This document shows, one piece after another, positions 19,722 through 29,424 of a stretch of DNA of 64,000 nucleotides. The stretch spans positions 119,372-183,371 of the forward strand of contig NHNW01000069.1 of the NCBI GenBank assembly GCA_002786025.1. The letters run 5' to 3'. The position numbers were made by a program, and so were the translations under genes. Every line of letters begins with the position of its first letter. The first letter of the stretch is position 1. The notes under the pieces were generated by a model that did not search any database, was not told the origin of the DNA, and worked only from the letters and a program-made list of their open reading frames with translations. This stretch comes from Zasmidium citrigriseum. Its lineage: Eukaryota > Ascomycota > Dothideomycetes > Mycosphaerellales > Mycosphaerellaceae.

Positions 19722-21355
19722 ATGACGATATTCAAGAAGCATTCTCTGAAGACTGGGAACACCACCCGTACCCAAGCTTCGGAGCTGACACTACGCCAAT
19801 CTATCTGTGAGTGTCAAAGTATCTCAAGGACATTACCAATATACATGCTGACTGTAGTTCAGATCCGCTGTTCCTTGTCACAATCCTATTCTTCCTCTGG
19901 TATGTAAAAGCCCACATATAGAGCCTCTTCACTACCATAGCTAACCGCTCTATCGTGACATAGGGGTTTCAGTTATGGCCTGCTCGACACCCTAAACAAA
20001 CATTTCCAACTAGTCCTCAACATCACCAAAGCTCGATCTTCTGGTCTACAAGCAGCCTATTTCGGCGCGTACCCACTGGCAAGTCTCGGGCACGCGAACT
20101 GGCTCCTCCGGCATTATGGATTCAAGATCACCTTCATTTGGGGCCTGTGTCTCTACGGAATCGGAGCTCTAGTCGCGTGGCCGTGTCTGCTGCACCAGTC
20201 TTTTGGCGGCTTCTGTGCGGCTATCTTCATCATTGGTAATGGACTTGGATCTTTGGAAACGGCTGCCAATCCATACATTACGATCTGTGGCCCGCCTCGG
20301 TATTCTGAGCTTCGTATCAACTTTTCGCAAGCCTTCAATGGTATCGGCACGGTCATCGCTCCTGTGCTAGGATCCTATGTCTTCTTCAAGAACACCGGCG
20401 ACGACACCAACGCTCTGAAGAATGTCCAATGGGTCTATCTAGCCATCGCCTGCTTCGTCTTCCTCCTGGCTGTGGTCTTCTACTTCTCTCCGATCCCGGA
20501 GATTACAGACGCAGATATGGCCTTCCAAGCCGAGGAAGCGGACGCCAACACTGCACAAGGACCTTTCTGGAAACAATACCGACTTTTCCACGCGGCTTTT
20601 GCACAGTTCTGCTATACTGGAGCTCAAGTGGCTATTGCCTCGTACTTTATCAACTATTGTACTGATGAGGCTGGCAAGTCTCCTTCGGCTGGTGCTCAGC
20701 TGCTTGCTGGTGCACAAGGAGCTTTTGCTCTTGGACGGTTTGCGGGAGTTGCGATCATGAGGTATATGAGGCCGAGATGGGTGTTTTTGTTTTATCTCAC
20801 GATGTGAGCACCCTCCTCTCTGAGCTTCGCCCCTCTGGATATGCGTTTGCTGACACGTTGAACAGGTGCATTGTCTTCATCGCGCCGTCGATCTCGCAGA
20901 GAGGCAACACTGGTATCGCTATGCTTTATCTCACGCTCTTTTTCGAATCGATCTGCTTCCCTACGATCGTCGCGTTGGGCATGCGTGGTCTAGGAAAGTA
21001 CTCCAAACGAGGCTCTGGATGGATCGTTGGCGGTGTCTCGGGTGGAGCGGTCGTGCCTCCCGCACTTGGAGGGGCCGCCGATGCATCGAACACGGCTGTG
21101 GCTATGGCGGTGCCTTTGGGATTTTTCGTCCTGGCTTGGACTTACTCATTGGCTGTCAATTTCGTTCCTGCTTACAGAATTCCTGTCGATCGACAATATG
21201 AGAGCAAGCTGGCGGTGGAGACTGCGCCGAAGGATGAGGAGAGTGGAAGCGGTGGCGAGAATGAAGTGCATGAGCTGGGCGAGCCGGAGAAGGGTGGTGT
21301 TGTGCACGCTGAGAGCAATGGGGAGGAGATTAGTGAGGTTCGGAAGGGAGCTTGA
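19722..21355 (+). CDS. MFS sugar transporter, fucose-permease (FucP) type
   Basis: Four exons: 19722-19806, 19863-19899, 19964-20803 and 20866-21355, giving 483 residues; the 37-base second exon restores the first transmembrane helix (YPLFLVTILFFLWGFSYGLLD). About 12 hydrophobic segments follow. Motifs of the FHS/FucP family are visible: WGFSYGLLDTLNKHFQ in TM1, FGAYPLASL, and GNGLGSLETAANPYITICGP, followed by FNGIGTVIAPVLG. The C-terminal ~70 residues are a charged cytoplasmic tail rich in Glu and Gly. The family imports sugars such as L-fucose, galactose or glucose with protons at the plasma membrane; the substrate here is not determinable. Confidence 0.85.
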
Positions 21356-21608
21356 TTTGTACTGAGTCAACTAGCGAAGAGGAATGAAGAACGGACTGCC
21401 TGATGAACCAGAATACTCCGAATCGTAAAATAAATCTGCAGGTTGTCATATCAGGCCATCGGTAGAGTTTAATGTGAGTTTGATGTGATGTCGCTCGCAC
21501 GTGACCTCGTGTAGCCGCTAGTCCGAACTCTAATCTGCGATCCGCTGCGAAGTGAAGTGAAGTGAGTGTGAAGCTTCCTATTGTCGCGTCACTTTTCTCC
21601 CATTCACC

Positions 21609-24600
21609 ATGGCGCCATCGACACGCAGCGGTGTTGCCAAAAAGCAACCACCCGCCCGAAAATCGCGAACGACCCGCCAGACTGCGTCTCAAGAACCCGA
21701 CTGGCAACTCGATTCGCGGCAGGAACCCGAGCACGCAGGCAAACAACAAACTACCATGGAGCGAGACGCCATTGATCAGGATCTCTGGGACCCCACTCAA
21801 TCTGACTTCGACCAAGACCGCGCACTGCAGAGCTGCGAGTCTCCCGAACTCGAGGCGACACTGCACCCACTGCGCGAAATGGCTGACCAAGTCGGCCGTG
21901 AGGTCGAGGTGTTCGCGGTGGAGCTTGACAAGTTTCTCACATCCCAGCGGACGAACAATCGATTCGAGGACGTCTTGAACCTGGTGGAGAAGTTCAAAGA
22001 GCTGGCGGAAAATGCAGTCAAGACACTGAAGAAGAACCATGAACGCGACGTGGCATTGCAGCTCCGCAAGGAGTGGAACGAGCGAGAGAATCTGTCGGCG
22101 AGCAGCTCAGCGCTGATTGCCTCGAGGACCGCTAGTGCTGGGCCGCTGTTGACAGAGGAGAAGGCGGAACAAGTCAAGCAGCTGAGGAAATTGCAGCAAG
22201 AGGCGGACATCTGGGAGCTCTTCCAAATCATGCTCGAACTACATCACAACCCTGACAAGCAAGCAGTACAGCGACACAGACAGGAGTCTTTGGACAGTTT
22301 GGGGCATGTACACAGATACACCAGTGAGGAAGACCTGTTCACTCGCTTCATCCTTACAGATGACCTTGCACGCGAGCGTCTGATGGTGAAGAGATGGCTG
22401 GAACAGACAGTGGATCACCAAGAGAGCGAAATGTCAGGTATCATGGAGGAGATCGAGTCAAAGACGTCGCGCGGCAGGGGTATGTGGAAGAATGGCTGGA
22501 TGCACACGCGCGAGAAGATCAAGGGCGAGAAGAGAACGCGCTCGTGGACGAACACACCCGGAATGCCGCTTCCACATGTGAAGCGGAAAGACAACACCCA
22601 ACTTCTGGTCACCACTCTGGATCCCGATGCCACCTCGCGACAAGAGCGTGCACTGGAGAAGGAGGATGAGTACTTTGAGCGTGCCATGTGGATCGCGTGC
22701 TGGGAGATGCTTCGGCGAGGCCAAAGCTGGGAGGAAGTCAGCAATTGGTGTCAAAAGAGGACCGAAGGCTGGCGAGCGTTCTCCCTCGGAATGGCCACCG
22801 ATCCAGCATCAAGCCTGAGCAAAGCCAACTGGCGTTACATGTGCTATCTTGCCTCTCAGGCTGATGGATTCGGTGACTACGAAGCCGCAGTCTATGGCCT
22901 CTTAGGAGGCGGCTCCAGCGCTGTGCAAAAGGTCAGCCGGAACGTCGACGACCAGCTCTACGGCTACTACAATGCAGCACTCTTACGGCAATTCGATCAA
23001 TTCCTAGCAGACAAGCACCCGGATCGCGCAACGCAGTCTCGACGTACCCTAGGCGAAGACGCAGTCAAGGATCCCCAGCAACAACTCGTCGAACTAATCG
23101 AGCGACTCAGAAAGCAGCCAGAGACAAGCACGGAATCCATTCAGCCCATGAAGATTATCCAGAGCTATCTACTGGCCGACGATCTCGGAAGTTTGATCCA
23201 TACCATGGGTTACGCAATCTCATACACAGAGTCCTTACAGAACAACGACGAGGGTCTGATTGTGCATCTAAAGCCTTTTTGGCCTGGAAATGGCAATCAG
23301 CCTGAAGAGGAAGTAGCTCTCGATCACCAGACTTTGAGGATAGCCACACACATGAGCATCATTCTAGCGGAGCTGAGGACCGAAGAGCTCGAGGGCGAAG
23401 AGCAAGACGCAGAGGAAAATGTGATTACGGCATACGTGCAATTGCTCCGCTCCGTGCGAAATCGCGACTCCATTCCTCTCTACGCATCACGATTGAAGCC
23501 CGGCCGACTCGTTGTCACCATGGCGAGGGCGCTTGAGGACATCGAATTACCAAGCGAGCAAAAGGAGACTCTTAACCTGATGGCCAGCTATCGAATGGAC
23601 CGCGTCATGATCATCAGCGAACAGCTCTTCCACCTGCTGGCCAAGCATGTTGGCGCGAAACTGGACCACGTTAGGCCACTCAAAATGCTGGAGAAGACAG
23701 GAGATCCGCTCTACCCAGGTCAACGCATCATGCTTAACTTGCTATCTGGCCCTCTCCCCGAGCACGATGAAGTGCTCATCCAGGCCTTGCAGTGGTTCAA
23801 CATCATCGAGAGACACTGGCAAGAGACGTTCCACGCTTTGAACATGACACTGCGCAAGTGTTTGAGTATGTATTACTCCTTTTGTCTTTAGCAGAATCAC
23901 TCACTAACGTTTTGCAGTGGCTGGTCGTATTGCATGTGCAACGAAAATCGTCGACGAGTTCCCCTACGATGCTCTGTCGAGGCGCAAGTCCTATCAAATA
24001 GTGGGCGAGTCGATCAACTTCATGACCTATGCAGAAGAACCTCCGCAGGATCGACTCCGTCAATACTCGGAGCTCAGAGCCGAGTCACGCACCTACTATG
24101 ACTTGTCGCAAATCGTCGAGGCCATCAGGGCTTTGTACCATTACCGACAGGAAGAAGCTCAATACACAGGAAAGGCGCTGAAGATGTCTTCTGCTCCACC
24201 AGGACTCAAGGAAGCCAAAGAGCAGGTCGACGAAGCCATGAACATTGTGCTTCATGCCAGGGTCCTGGAGCATCCGCAAGACCAGGATGAAGTCATGGAC
24301 TTGGAGTATATTCGCAAGAACTTCATTCCAGAGCTCGTCATTGCTTACAACACAGTCCTGCACAGCGCTGGAGCCGTCATCTCGCGCGAGAACCTCATTC
24401 AGTCGATGGATCTTTCGGTCACCATCGCAAGCAACGATAGCATCAGCGAGTGCTTCACGGAGGCAGGCCGGATGGGCGAGCTCGTGCAGTCTTTTGCCGA
24501 AACGAGCAAGAAGATGCTGATTTTGAAGGCCGAGGGCAAGCCTTATAAGCCACGCAAGGAGCCGGAGGGCAAGGACTTGGGCATGTGGGAGATTGGTCCG

Positions 24601-24639
24601 CAGCATGCGTACAGCAACGGTCACGAAATCACCCTCTAG
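21609..24639 (+). CDS. NUP84: nuclear pore protein Nup84/Nup107
   Basis: Two exons, 21609-23865 and 23918-24639 (52-base intron), 992 residues. Nup84 is an alpha-helical scaffold member of the Y-shaped outer ring of the nuclear pore. The start context CACCATGG is good. After a basic, disordered N-terminus (~60 residues) the protein is helical throughout. The segment EKEDEYFERAMWIACWEMLRRGQSWEEVSNWCQ is split here only for description: the pattern of a Trp-rich helix pair followed by WRAFSLGMA is characteristic of the Nup107 family, as is the C-terminal part with RRKSYQIVGESINFM and the Leu-rich end. Length is slightly above the usual for fungal Nup84. Identity rests on pattern recognition. 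Confidence 0.78.
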
Positions 24640-25452
24640 GGGAGGGAAAGAGATAGATGGCTGGAGCTTGAGGATGCTGTGTGAGTTGTTCGTGCAGGTG
24701 GTTTTCGGATGAGCGTATGGATTATGTGGGCAATTAGGAGGTTCAAAGGGATATTTTGCACGCGCAAGTTGAGGATACCGGACTGCGAATGGCTCTGAGC
24801 GACAATGGATGTTTGATAGAAGGTTTGAAGGAAGTCGTCCAGGAAGTCGCCGGAGCCTCGGCAAGTGGAGACACGGTCATCAGCACCACGAAATGCCACA
24901 CCACCTTGACCTTGAAACTGTTCTTCTCTTACCACGCTCTTGAATAGATTTCTTTCGTCACATCACTCAATTAGCAGCATATCATTTTGATCATCTGCGG
25001 CTTGGTCCGGGGGTTGCTACGTGTGGGTGGCAGGCGTGTCTCAGACGGCTCGGCGAAGATACGGCACGCGGACACTCTGGCAGTGTTCGTGACATGTGAA
25101 AGTCGCTCCTTGCGAAACTGCAGTCTTTTACTTTCCCTTACGCCCCATTTCTCCTTCTCTTTGCAAACAGTCCTGGATGACTGGCGACCCAGTCGCAAAC
25201 GACATTCCTCCGTCACGACTGCCACACCGCTATTCGAAAGGCCGGATGATAATCCACGACCACCTTACGCTGTCCCATGCTCCATGATTCCGGCTCCAGT
25301 GGGAGCATGTCTCGGCTTCCAGGGTGGAGTCACACCATCTTGAGGTTATGCTTTGCGATTATAGATATTGCTCTTGTCTGGATTAGGGTAACAAAGAATC
25401 TCAATAAGCACTACACCGAAAAGAGAGACTGACCAGACTACTGCAGAAAATC
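24640..25452. other. intergenic, patatin-like gene promoter
   Basis: About 800 bases; no supported gene. Short frames on both strands lack starts or known motifs. Confidence 0.4.
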
Positions 25453-27132
25453 ATGAGCTTAATCACGACCAGGCCGCTGGAAGATCGGCTCCTGGACAAT
25501 TTAATGGGAGCAGACGACTACTCGGAATGGTATAAAGCCGCCCACGCTCTGGACGAATTACCCGCGAAATACGACTGGCGGATCAATCCCAAGAGCGATT
25601 ACTATGACTACCGGACTTTGGACAAACGACGGATGCACCTCAACACCTACAGACGCAATGGATCGCCACAGGTTGTGGCCGACTACTTTCGACATGGACT
25701 GCAGAGGAACTTTTGCAACATCACGAGGTTTCCCTTGTACATTAAGACTTACGCCAACACGAAGAAGAACATTGAGGCTTATATTGAGGAGAGCGTGGAG
25801 ACGGTGAAGTGGCTTTGCGATTTCAAGACTTCGCCACATCCTGGGCCTGGGAAGTTGACCGAGCAGGAGAAGAGAGAGATTGTGTCGGACGCGAGGTCTT
25901 CGTATGGAAGGACGGCTCTACTGCTGCAGGGTGGATCTGTCTTTGGTCTTTGCCATCTGGGTGTGGTCAAGGCATTGATGGAGCATGGCATTCTACCAGA
26001 CATCGTCATGGGAACGGCTACGGGGGCTCTCATGGCGGCGCTGGTGTGTATACATACCGTCGAGGAGCTGCCGGACTTCCTCTCGGGCGACAGGATCGAC
26101 CTCAGCGCGTTCGCAGCATCTTCTCAGAAAGCAAGAGAGACCAGCGAGGAATGGGTCGAATATACCGCTCTCTCACCACCTAAGAGCAGGCTCCACAACT
26201 GGTCCCAGATCCTCTCGCGGCGTATATGGAGGCTTGCCACACAAGGCTTCGTTCTTGACCCAGAAGTCCTCGCGGACTGCGTGAGAGCGAACGTTGGCGA
26301 TCTCACTTTCGAAGAAGCGTACGACCGGACAGGCAAAATCCTCAACATCATCGTAGCTTCTCCCAACGAGGAGATTCCAAGCTTGATGAACTACCTGACG
26401 GCGCCGAGATTCCTCATCCGAACAGCAGCCCTGGCATCAAACATCGCAAACATGTCCCATTCACCCAACATCCAAATCGAACTACTACGCAAGGATAGAC
26501 ACGGCAATATCGAACCGGTTCCTCAGACTGGCGGCCGACGATCGCCTTCAGCATCAGAGGAGAGCAACCCACCACTCACGAGGATGAAACAACTCTTCAA
26601 CGTCGATCACTGCATCATCTCGCAAGCCCGACCCTACATGGCGCCCATCGTCAAGCCCTCACTTCCATATATCCGACCTTCAGACTCCTTCTTCCGCAAC
26701 GTGCTCCGCCAGCCCGTCAACCTTGTGCCTTTCGACGTTGAAAGACACCTCAAACACTACCTGTCCCAAGTCGATTCAATGGGCTACCTCTCCGACAACT
26801 TTCACCGTGTTCTCTCCGACGAGACCATGAAAGGCGACTCCGTGACTCTGGTCCCAGAGATCGAGATGCGGGATCTATTGCTGTTATTGAAGAACCCTGG
26901 GAAGGAGGAAGTAGAGTACTGGATCAAACGTGGAGAACGATCAGTCTGGCCATCGCTCTGCGCGTTGAAGGTGCGGTGTTTGGTTGAAGTTGCGTTGGAG
27001 CAGACATATCAGAGGGTGCACAGGCGGGCAGGGAATGAGAGTTTGCCGCCGACGGTGGAATTGCTGCCGCCTGGAGGAGGGCCTTTGGCGATGAAATTTG
27101 GGGTTACGAAGGTTTCGGTGGATGGATTCTAG
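25453..27132 (+). CDS. patatin-domain protein (Tgl3/4/5-like), catalytic motifs lost
   Basis: 559 residues, single exon. The layout matches fungal triacylglycerol lipases and lysophospholipid acyltransferases of the Tgl family: an N-terminal DUF3336-type segment (residues ~20-150, with WRINPKSDYYDY) and a patatin domain (~150-400) with the oxyanion GG..FG..HLG block (160-170). The nucleophile elbow, normally G-x-S-x-G, reads G-T-A-T-G at 187-191, so the catalytic Ser is Ala189 (GCT, 26017-26019). The Asp-Gly motif of the catalytic dyad is also missing: the corresponding stretch (361-377) is Ser/Glu/Pro-rich before LTRMKQLFNVDH. The frame is intact and well conserved otherwise, so it looks like a non-hydrolytic paralogue, not a decaying gene. 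Confidence 0.85.
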   Translation: MSLITTRPLEDRLLDNLMGADDYSEWYKAAHALDELPAKYDWRINPKSDYYDYRTLDKRRMHLNTYRRNGSPQVVADYFRHGLQRNFCNITRFPLYIKTYANTKKNIEAYIEESVETVKWLCDFKTSPHPGPGKLTEQEKREIVSDARSSYGRTALLLQGGSVFGLCHLGVVKALMEHGILPDIVMGTATGALMAALVCIHTVEELPDFLSGDRIDLSAFAASSQKARETSEEWVEYTALSPPKSRLHNWSQILSRRIWRLATQGFVLDPEVLADCVRANVGDLTFEEAYDRTGKILNIIVASPNEEIPSLMNYLTAPRFLIRTAALASNIANMSHSPNIQIELLRKDRHGNIEPVPQTGGRRSPSASEESNPPLTRMKQLFNVDHCIISQARPYMAPIVKPSLPYIRPSDSFFRNVLRQPVNLVPFDVERHLKHYLSQVDSMGYLSDNFHRVLSDETMKGDSVTLVPEIEMRDLLLLLKNPGKEEVEYWIKRGERSVWPSLCALKVRCLVEVALEQTYQRVHRRAGNESLPPTVELLPPGGGPLAMKFGVTKVSVDGF

Positions 27133-27484
27133 GGACAGGTTATAGGGAGAAAGGAGAGAAAGAATGAGGTGTAACGCAGATGTATTGAATGTTCCTGGCA
27201 AATAAATGCCTTGGATCGAAGCGTTGTAATGCAAATTCCACACAAAGAAAACGAGCAAAACTCCGGTGTTCACCCTTCATTCGAGCCCCTGATAACGCTC
27301 TTTCAATATGCAGTATTGAAGCATTGCTTCCCGGCAGAACGCCTGCGATAATAGGTACATTTCCTTCAATTTGCGTCCCTACTCAAGCGGCTTCGGCGTA
27401 CAAGCGTGCATTCCAAGGTCATGTCTTCAAGTGCCCGAAGCGGCTGCCAATATCGGAGCAGCCTGTCATCCGGACGGGGCACCC
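27133..27484. other. convergent intergenic region
   Basis: About 350 bases between the stops of the patatin-like gene and the F-box gene. Nothing supported. Confidence 0.45.
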
Positions 27485-28573
27485 TCACCACGAGGAGGAG
27501 GAGGAGGATTGCGGAGTACCGTCTGGATACTCTGCCGCATGATCCACGAGACCACGGCGTCTCTCCATCTCCGGGTCGTCGTCTGCGAGAGTGACTTGTC
27601 CATGCAATTGGATCTGGAGGGTGCCATGCGGGTCCATGTGTCTGTAAAAAGATTCCGAGCTGTCGTCCACCAGATCTTCGCCATGCGAGTCGTCGTCCTG
27701 CGAGTCCAACCGGTCCTTAATCGTCCACTGCGCGTCGTACACTTGCTGTGCTGCATCCATGACATCTGCTACTGTGATCGCTCGGTCTGACGTAATGTCG
27801 AACTCGTGCTCCAAGGGATTCTGTTCGCCAGCCATGCAGTAGTAGCACACGCAAGAGAGGCGCACGGCAAGGCGCTTGAGTGGAGGCTGGCATACCGAAA
27901 GTGAACGCCGGCGGGACCCAATAAAGATCGAAGAGTAGGTCTGCAGGGATATGCTCACACAGACCTTCTGCTGTCTCGTGATGTCTCCAGTTCGCCACGC
28001 CTCGCGATGGTCGAAGTTGTCGTGCTGTCTCACCAAGCCCAAGGTTCTCGAGGACCTATAGCCTTCCTCGAGGAACGGCGACATGAAGTGGGAGTTCTCT
28101 TGTGGATGGACGCCAATCTTACGCAAGAGCTTGATCGACCCATTGACACCATCTCGCCAGACTCTGCCTACTTGCTGCGCCTTGAGTACATCCTGGGTCT
28201 CGAGATGGATGAGTATGTTTTCGAGCAGCTCTGGGGTATTGAAGACCTCTTGCGCTTTGACGGCGCTTCTCGTCGTTGGTCGCCTGTCCACGGGAAATTG
28301 CTGCCAGCAAGTTTCGAGAAAATCGCACAACCTATCAGCGCTGCGCTCTGCTTGAGATAATTCAGATTGGACGTGGGCGGAGTCGACTCGAGTTCCCGCA
28401 GACGAATGGCGAAGAGCCTGGATGGTTTCTTTGAGATCATGGACGTGATCCAGAAGCTCAGTGAGACCACCATATGAAATGCTCAGGGGGTCGTCGTAAT
28501 ATCCGTGGTAACCAGTTAGATACGGTTCACCGGCTATCTCTTCTTCGTAGTGAACACGCAGAGTGGATGGCAT
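27485..28573 (-). CDS. F-box-like protein
   Basis: 362 residues from the ATG at 28573 (protein MPSTLRVHYEEE), if unspliced. The middle contains an F-box-like motif, VFNTPELLENILIHLETQDV followed by LKAQQVGRVWRDGV, the usual fungal form; F-box proteins link substrates to SCF ubiquitin ligases. The C-terminus is acidic and ends in a Ser run encoded by a GGA-type triplet repeat. The stretch around 27880-27975 reads poorly, and a 72-base GT-AG interval there (about 27893-27964, a multiple of three) may be an intron, giving a shorter protein. The frame continues upstream beyond 28573 to 28879 but the F-box start context favours 28573. Confidence 0.6.
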   Translation of the reverse strand: MPSTLRVHYEEEIAGEPYLTGYHGYYDDPLSISYGGLTELLDHVHDLKETIQALRHSSAGTRVDSAHVQSELSQAERSADRLCDFLETCWQQFPVDRRPTTRSAVKAQEVFNTPELLENILIHLETQDVLKAQQVGRVWRDGVNGSIKLLRKIGVHPQENSHFMSPFLEEGYRSSRTLGLVRQHDNFDHREAWRTGDITRQQKVCVSISLQTYSSIFIGSRRRSLSVCQPPLKRLAVRLSCVCYYCMAGEQNPLEHEFDITSDRAITVADVMDAAQQVYDAQWTIKDRLDSQDDDSHGEDLVDDSSESFYRHMDPHGTLQIQLHGQVTLADDDPEMERRRGLVDHAAEYPDGTPQSSSSSSW

Positions 28574-29124
28574 GGTTGCTCCTTTCGATCGAGGCGCTTC
28601 AAATTGTGTCGCACGCCTCGTCGGGATGTTGCTCTTGGAGATGAGAAAGTCAAGCTTGCGGCAAGCCCCGCGTCCTCTCTCGAAAGGCTTCCTGCCAACT
28701 GTCGCTCTTGCAATCTGAGTGTCGCGGTGATGAACAAAATGCGCTTCGCCTATGCGATGAGTGGATAGAAGCTTGGTTTCAAGGTCGCGAGGCGCTGAAG
28801 CTTGGTGTCTAGATCTATTAGTACCGACAAGTTCTGCGTGCGTCATAAGTCGCAAGTGAATACCAGGCAATGCAGCCACAGGGGAGAAGTGAATGGAACC
28901 GTCGCTACAGCCATCGAAGGGCGCGCTGGATGGGCAAGCATGGTTTGAAGGGAGCGCAAGGCGTTTTCTTGGGGGTTTCCAACGACATAATTGTCGTAGG
29001 GAGTGGTCTCATCCAAGCCGGCTCGAGGGTCTTGGGAGACGAAGAATCGATTGAAAGTCATTGTCTTGGCTTTCTATTCACAGTTACTTACCCCTGTCCT
29101 GTGCTCTGATCGTCAAGCCTGATA
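28574..29124. other. intergenic, F-box gene promoter
   Basis: About 550 bases with no supported gene, ending at the small TA-flanked inverted repeat. Confidence 0.4.
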
Positions 29125-29126
29125 TA

Positions 29127-29329
29127 CAGAGTCAATTCAGCATACGGGAAACGCCGTACTTTCGATAGTGCCTTCTCTTTCTCTATCGCACGACCTTTGT
29201 CAGGTTTTGAATACACACGCTCCAATCGGATTGCGGAAAGCACGTCGTGTCTTCTAGAAGATCGTCTAAGAAAAGCAAGGAGAGGTCAAAGCGAAAGTAC
29301 GGCGTTCCCCGTATGCTGAATTGACTCTG
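29127..29329. mobile_element. 203-bp MITE with TA duplication (Tc1/mariner or pogo type)
   Basis: Arms 29127-29164 and 29292-29329 are inverted copies of each other with one mismatch over 38 bases; they begin CAGAGTCAATTCAGCATACG. Both are bordered by TA (29125-29126 and 29330-29331), the target duplication of Tc1/mariner/pogo elements, although TA is palindromic and could belong to the repeat. The 127 bases between the arms have no coding frame. It is not RIP-mutated. A plain hairpin of other origin is the alternative. Confidence 0.65.
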
Positions 29330-29424
29330 TAGGGTTGGTGGAATTGGATGGCTATCGGTCGGTGGATGTGAAAGTTGAGGAGTGAAGTCGGCAGGGGCGG
29401 CCACAGGCTTCCGCGCGACGGACT

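Noticed and set aside
21330..22040. 236-codon minus-strand frame
   Set aside because: Opposite NUP84 exon 1, low-complexity Leu/Arg-rich, no family resemblance.
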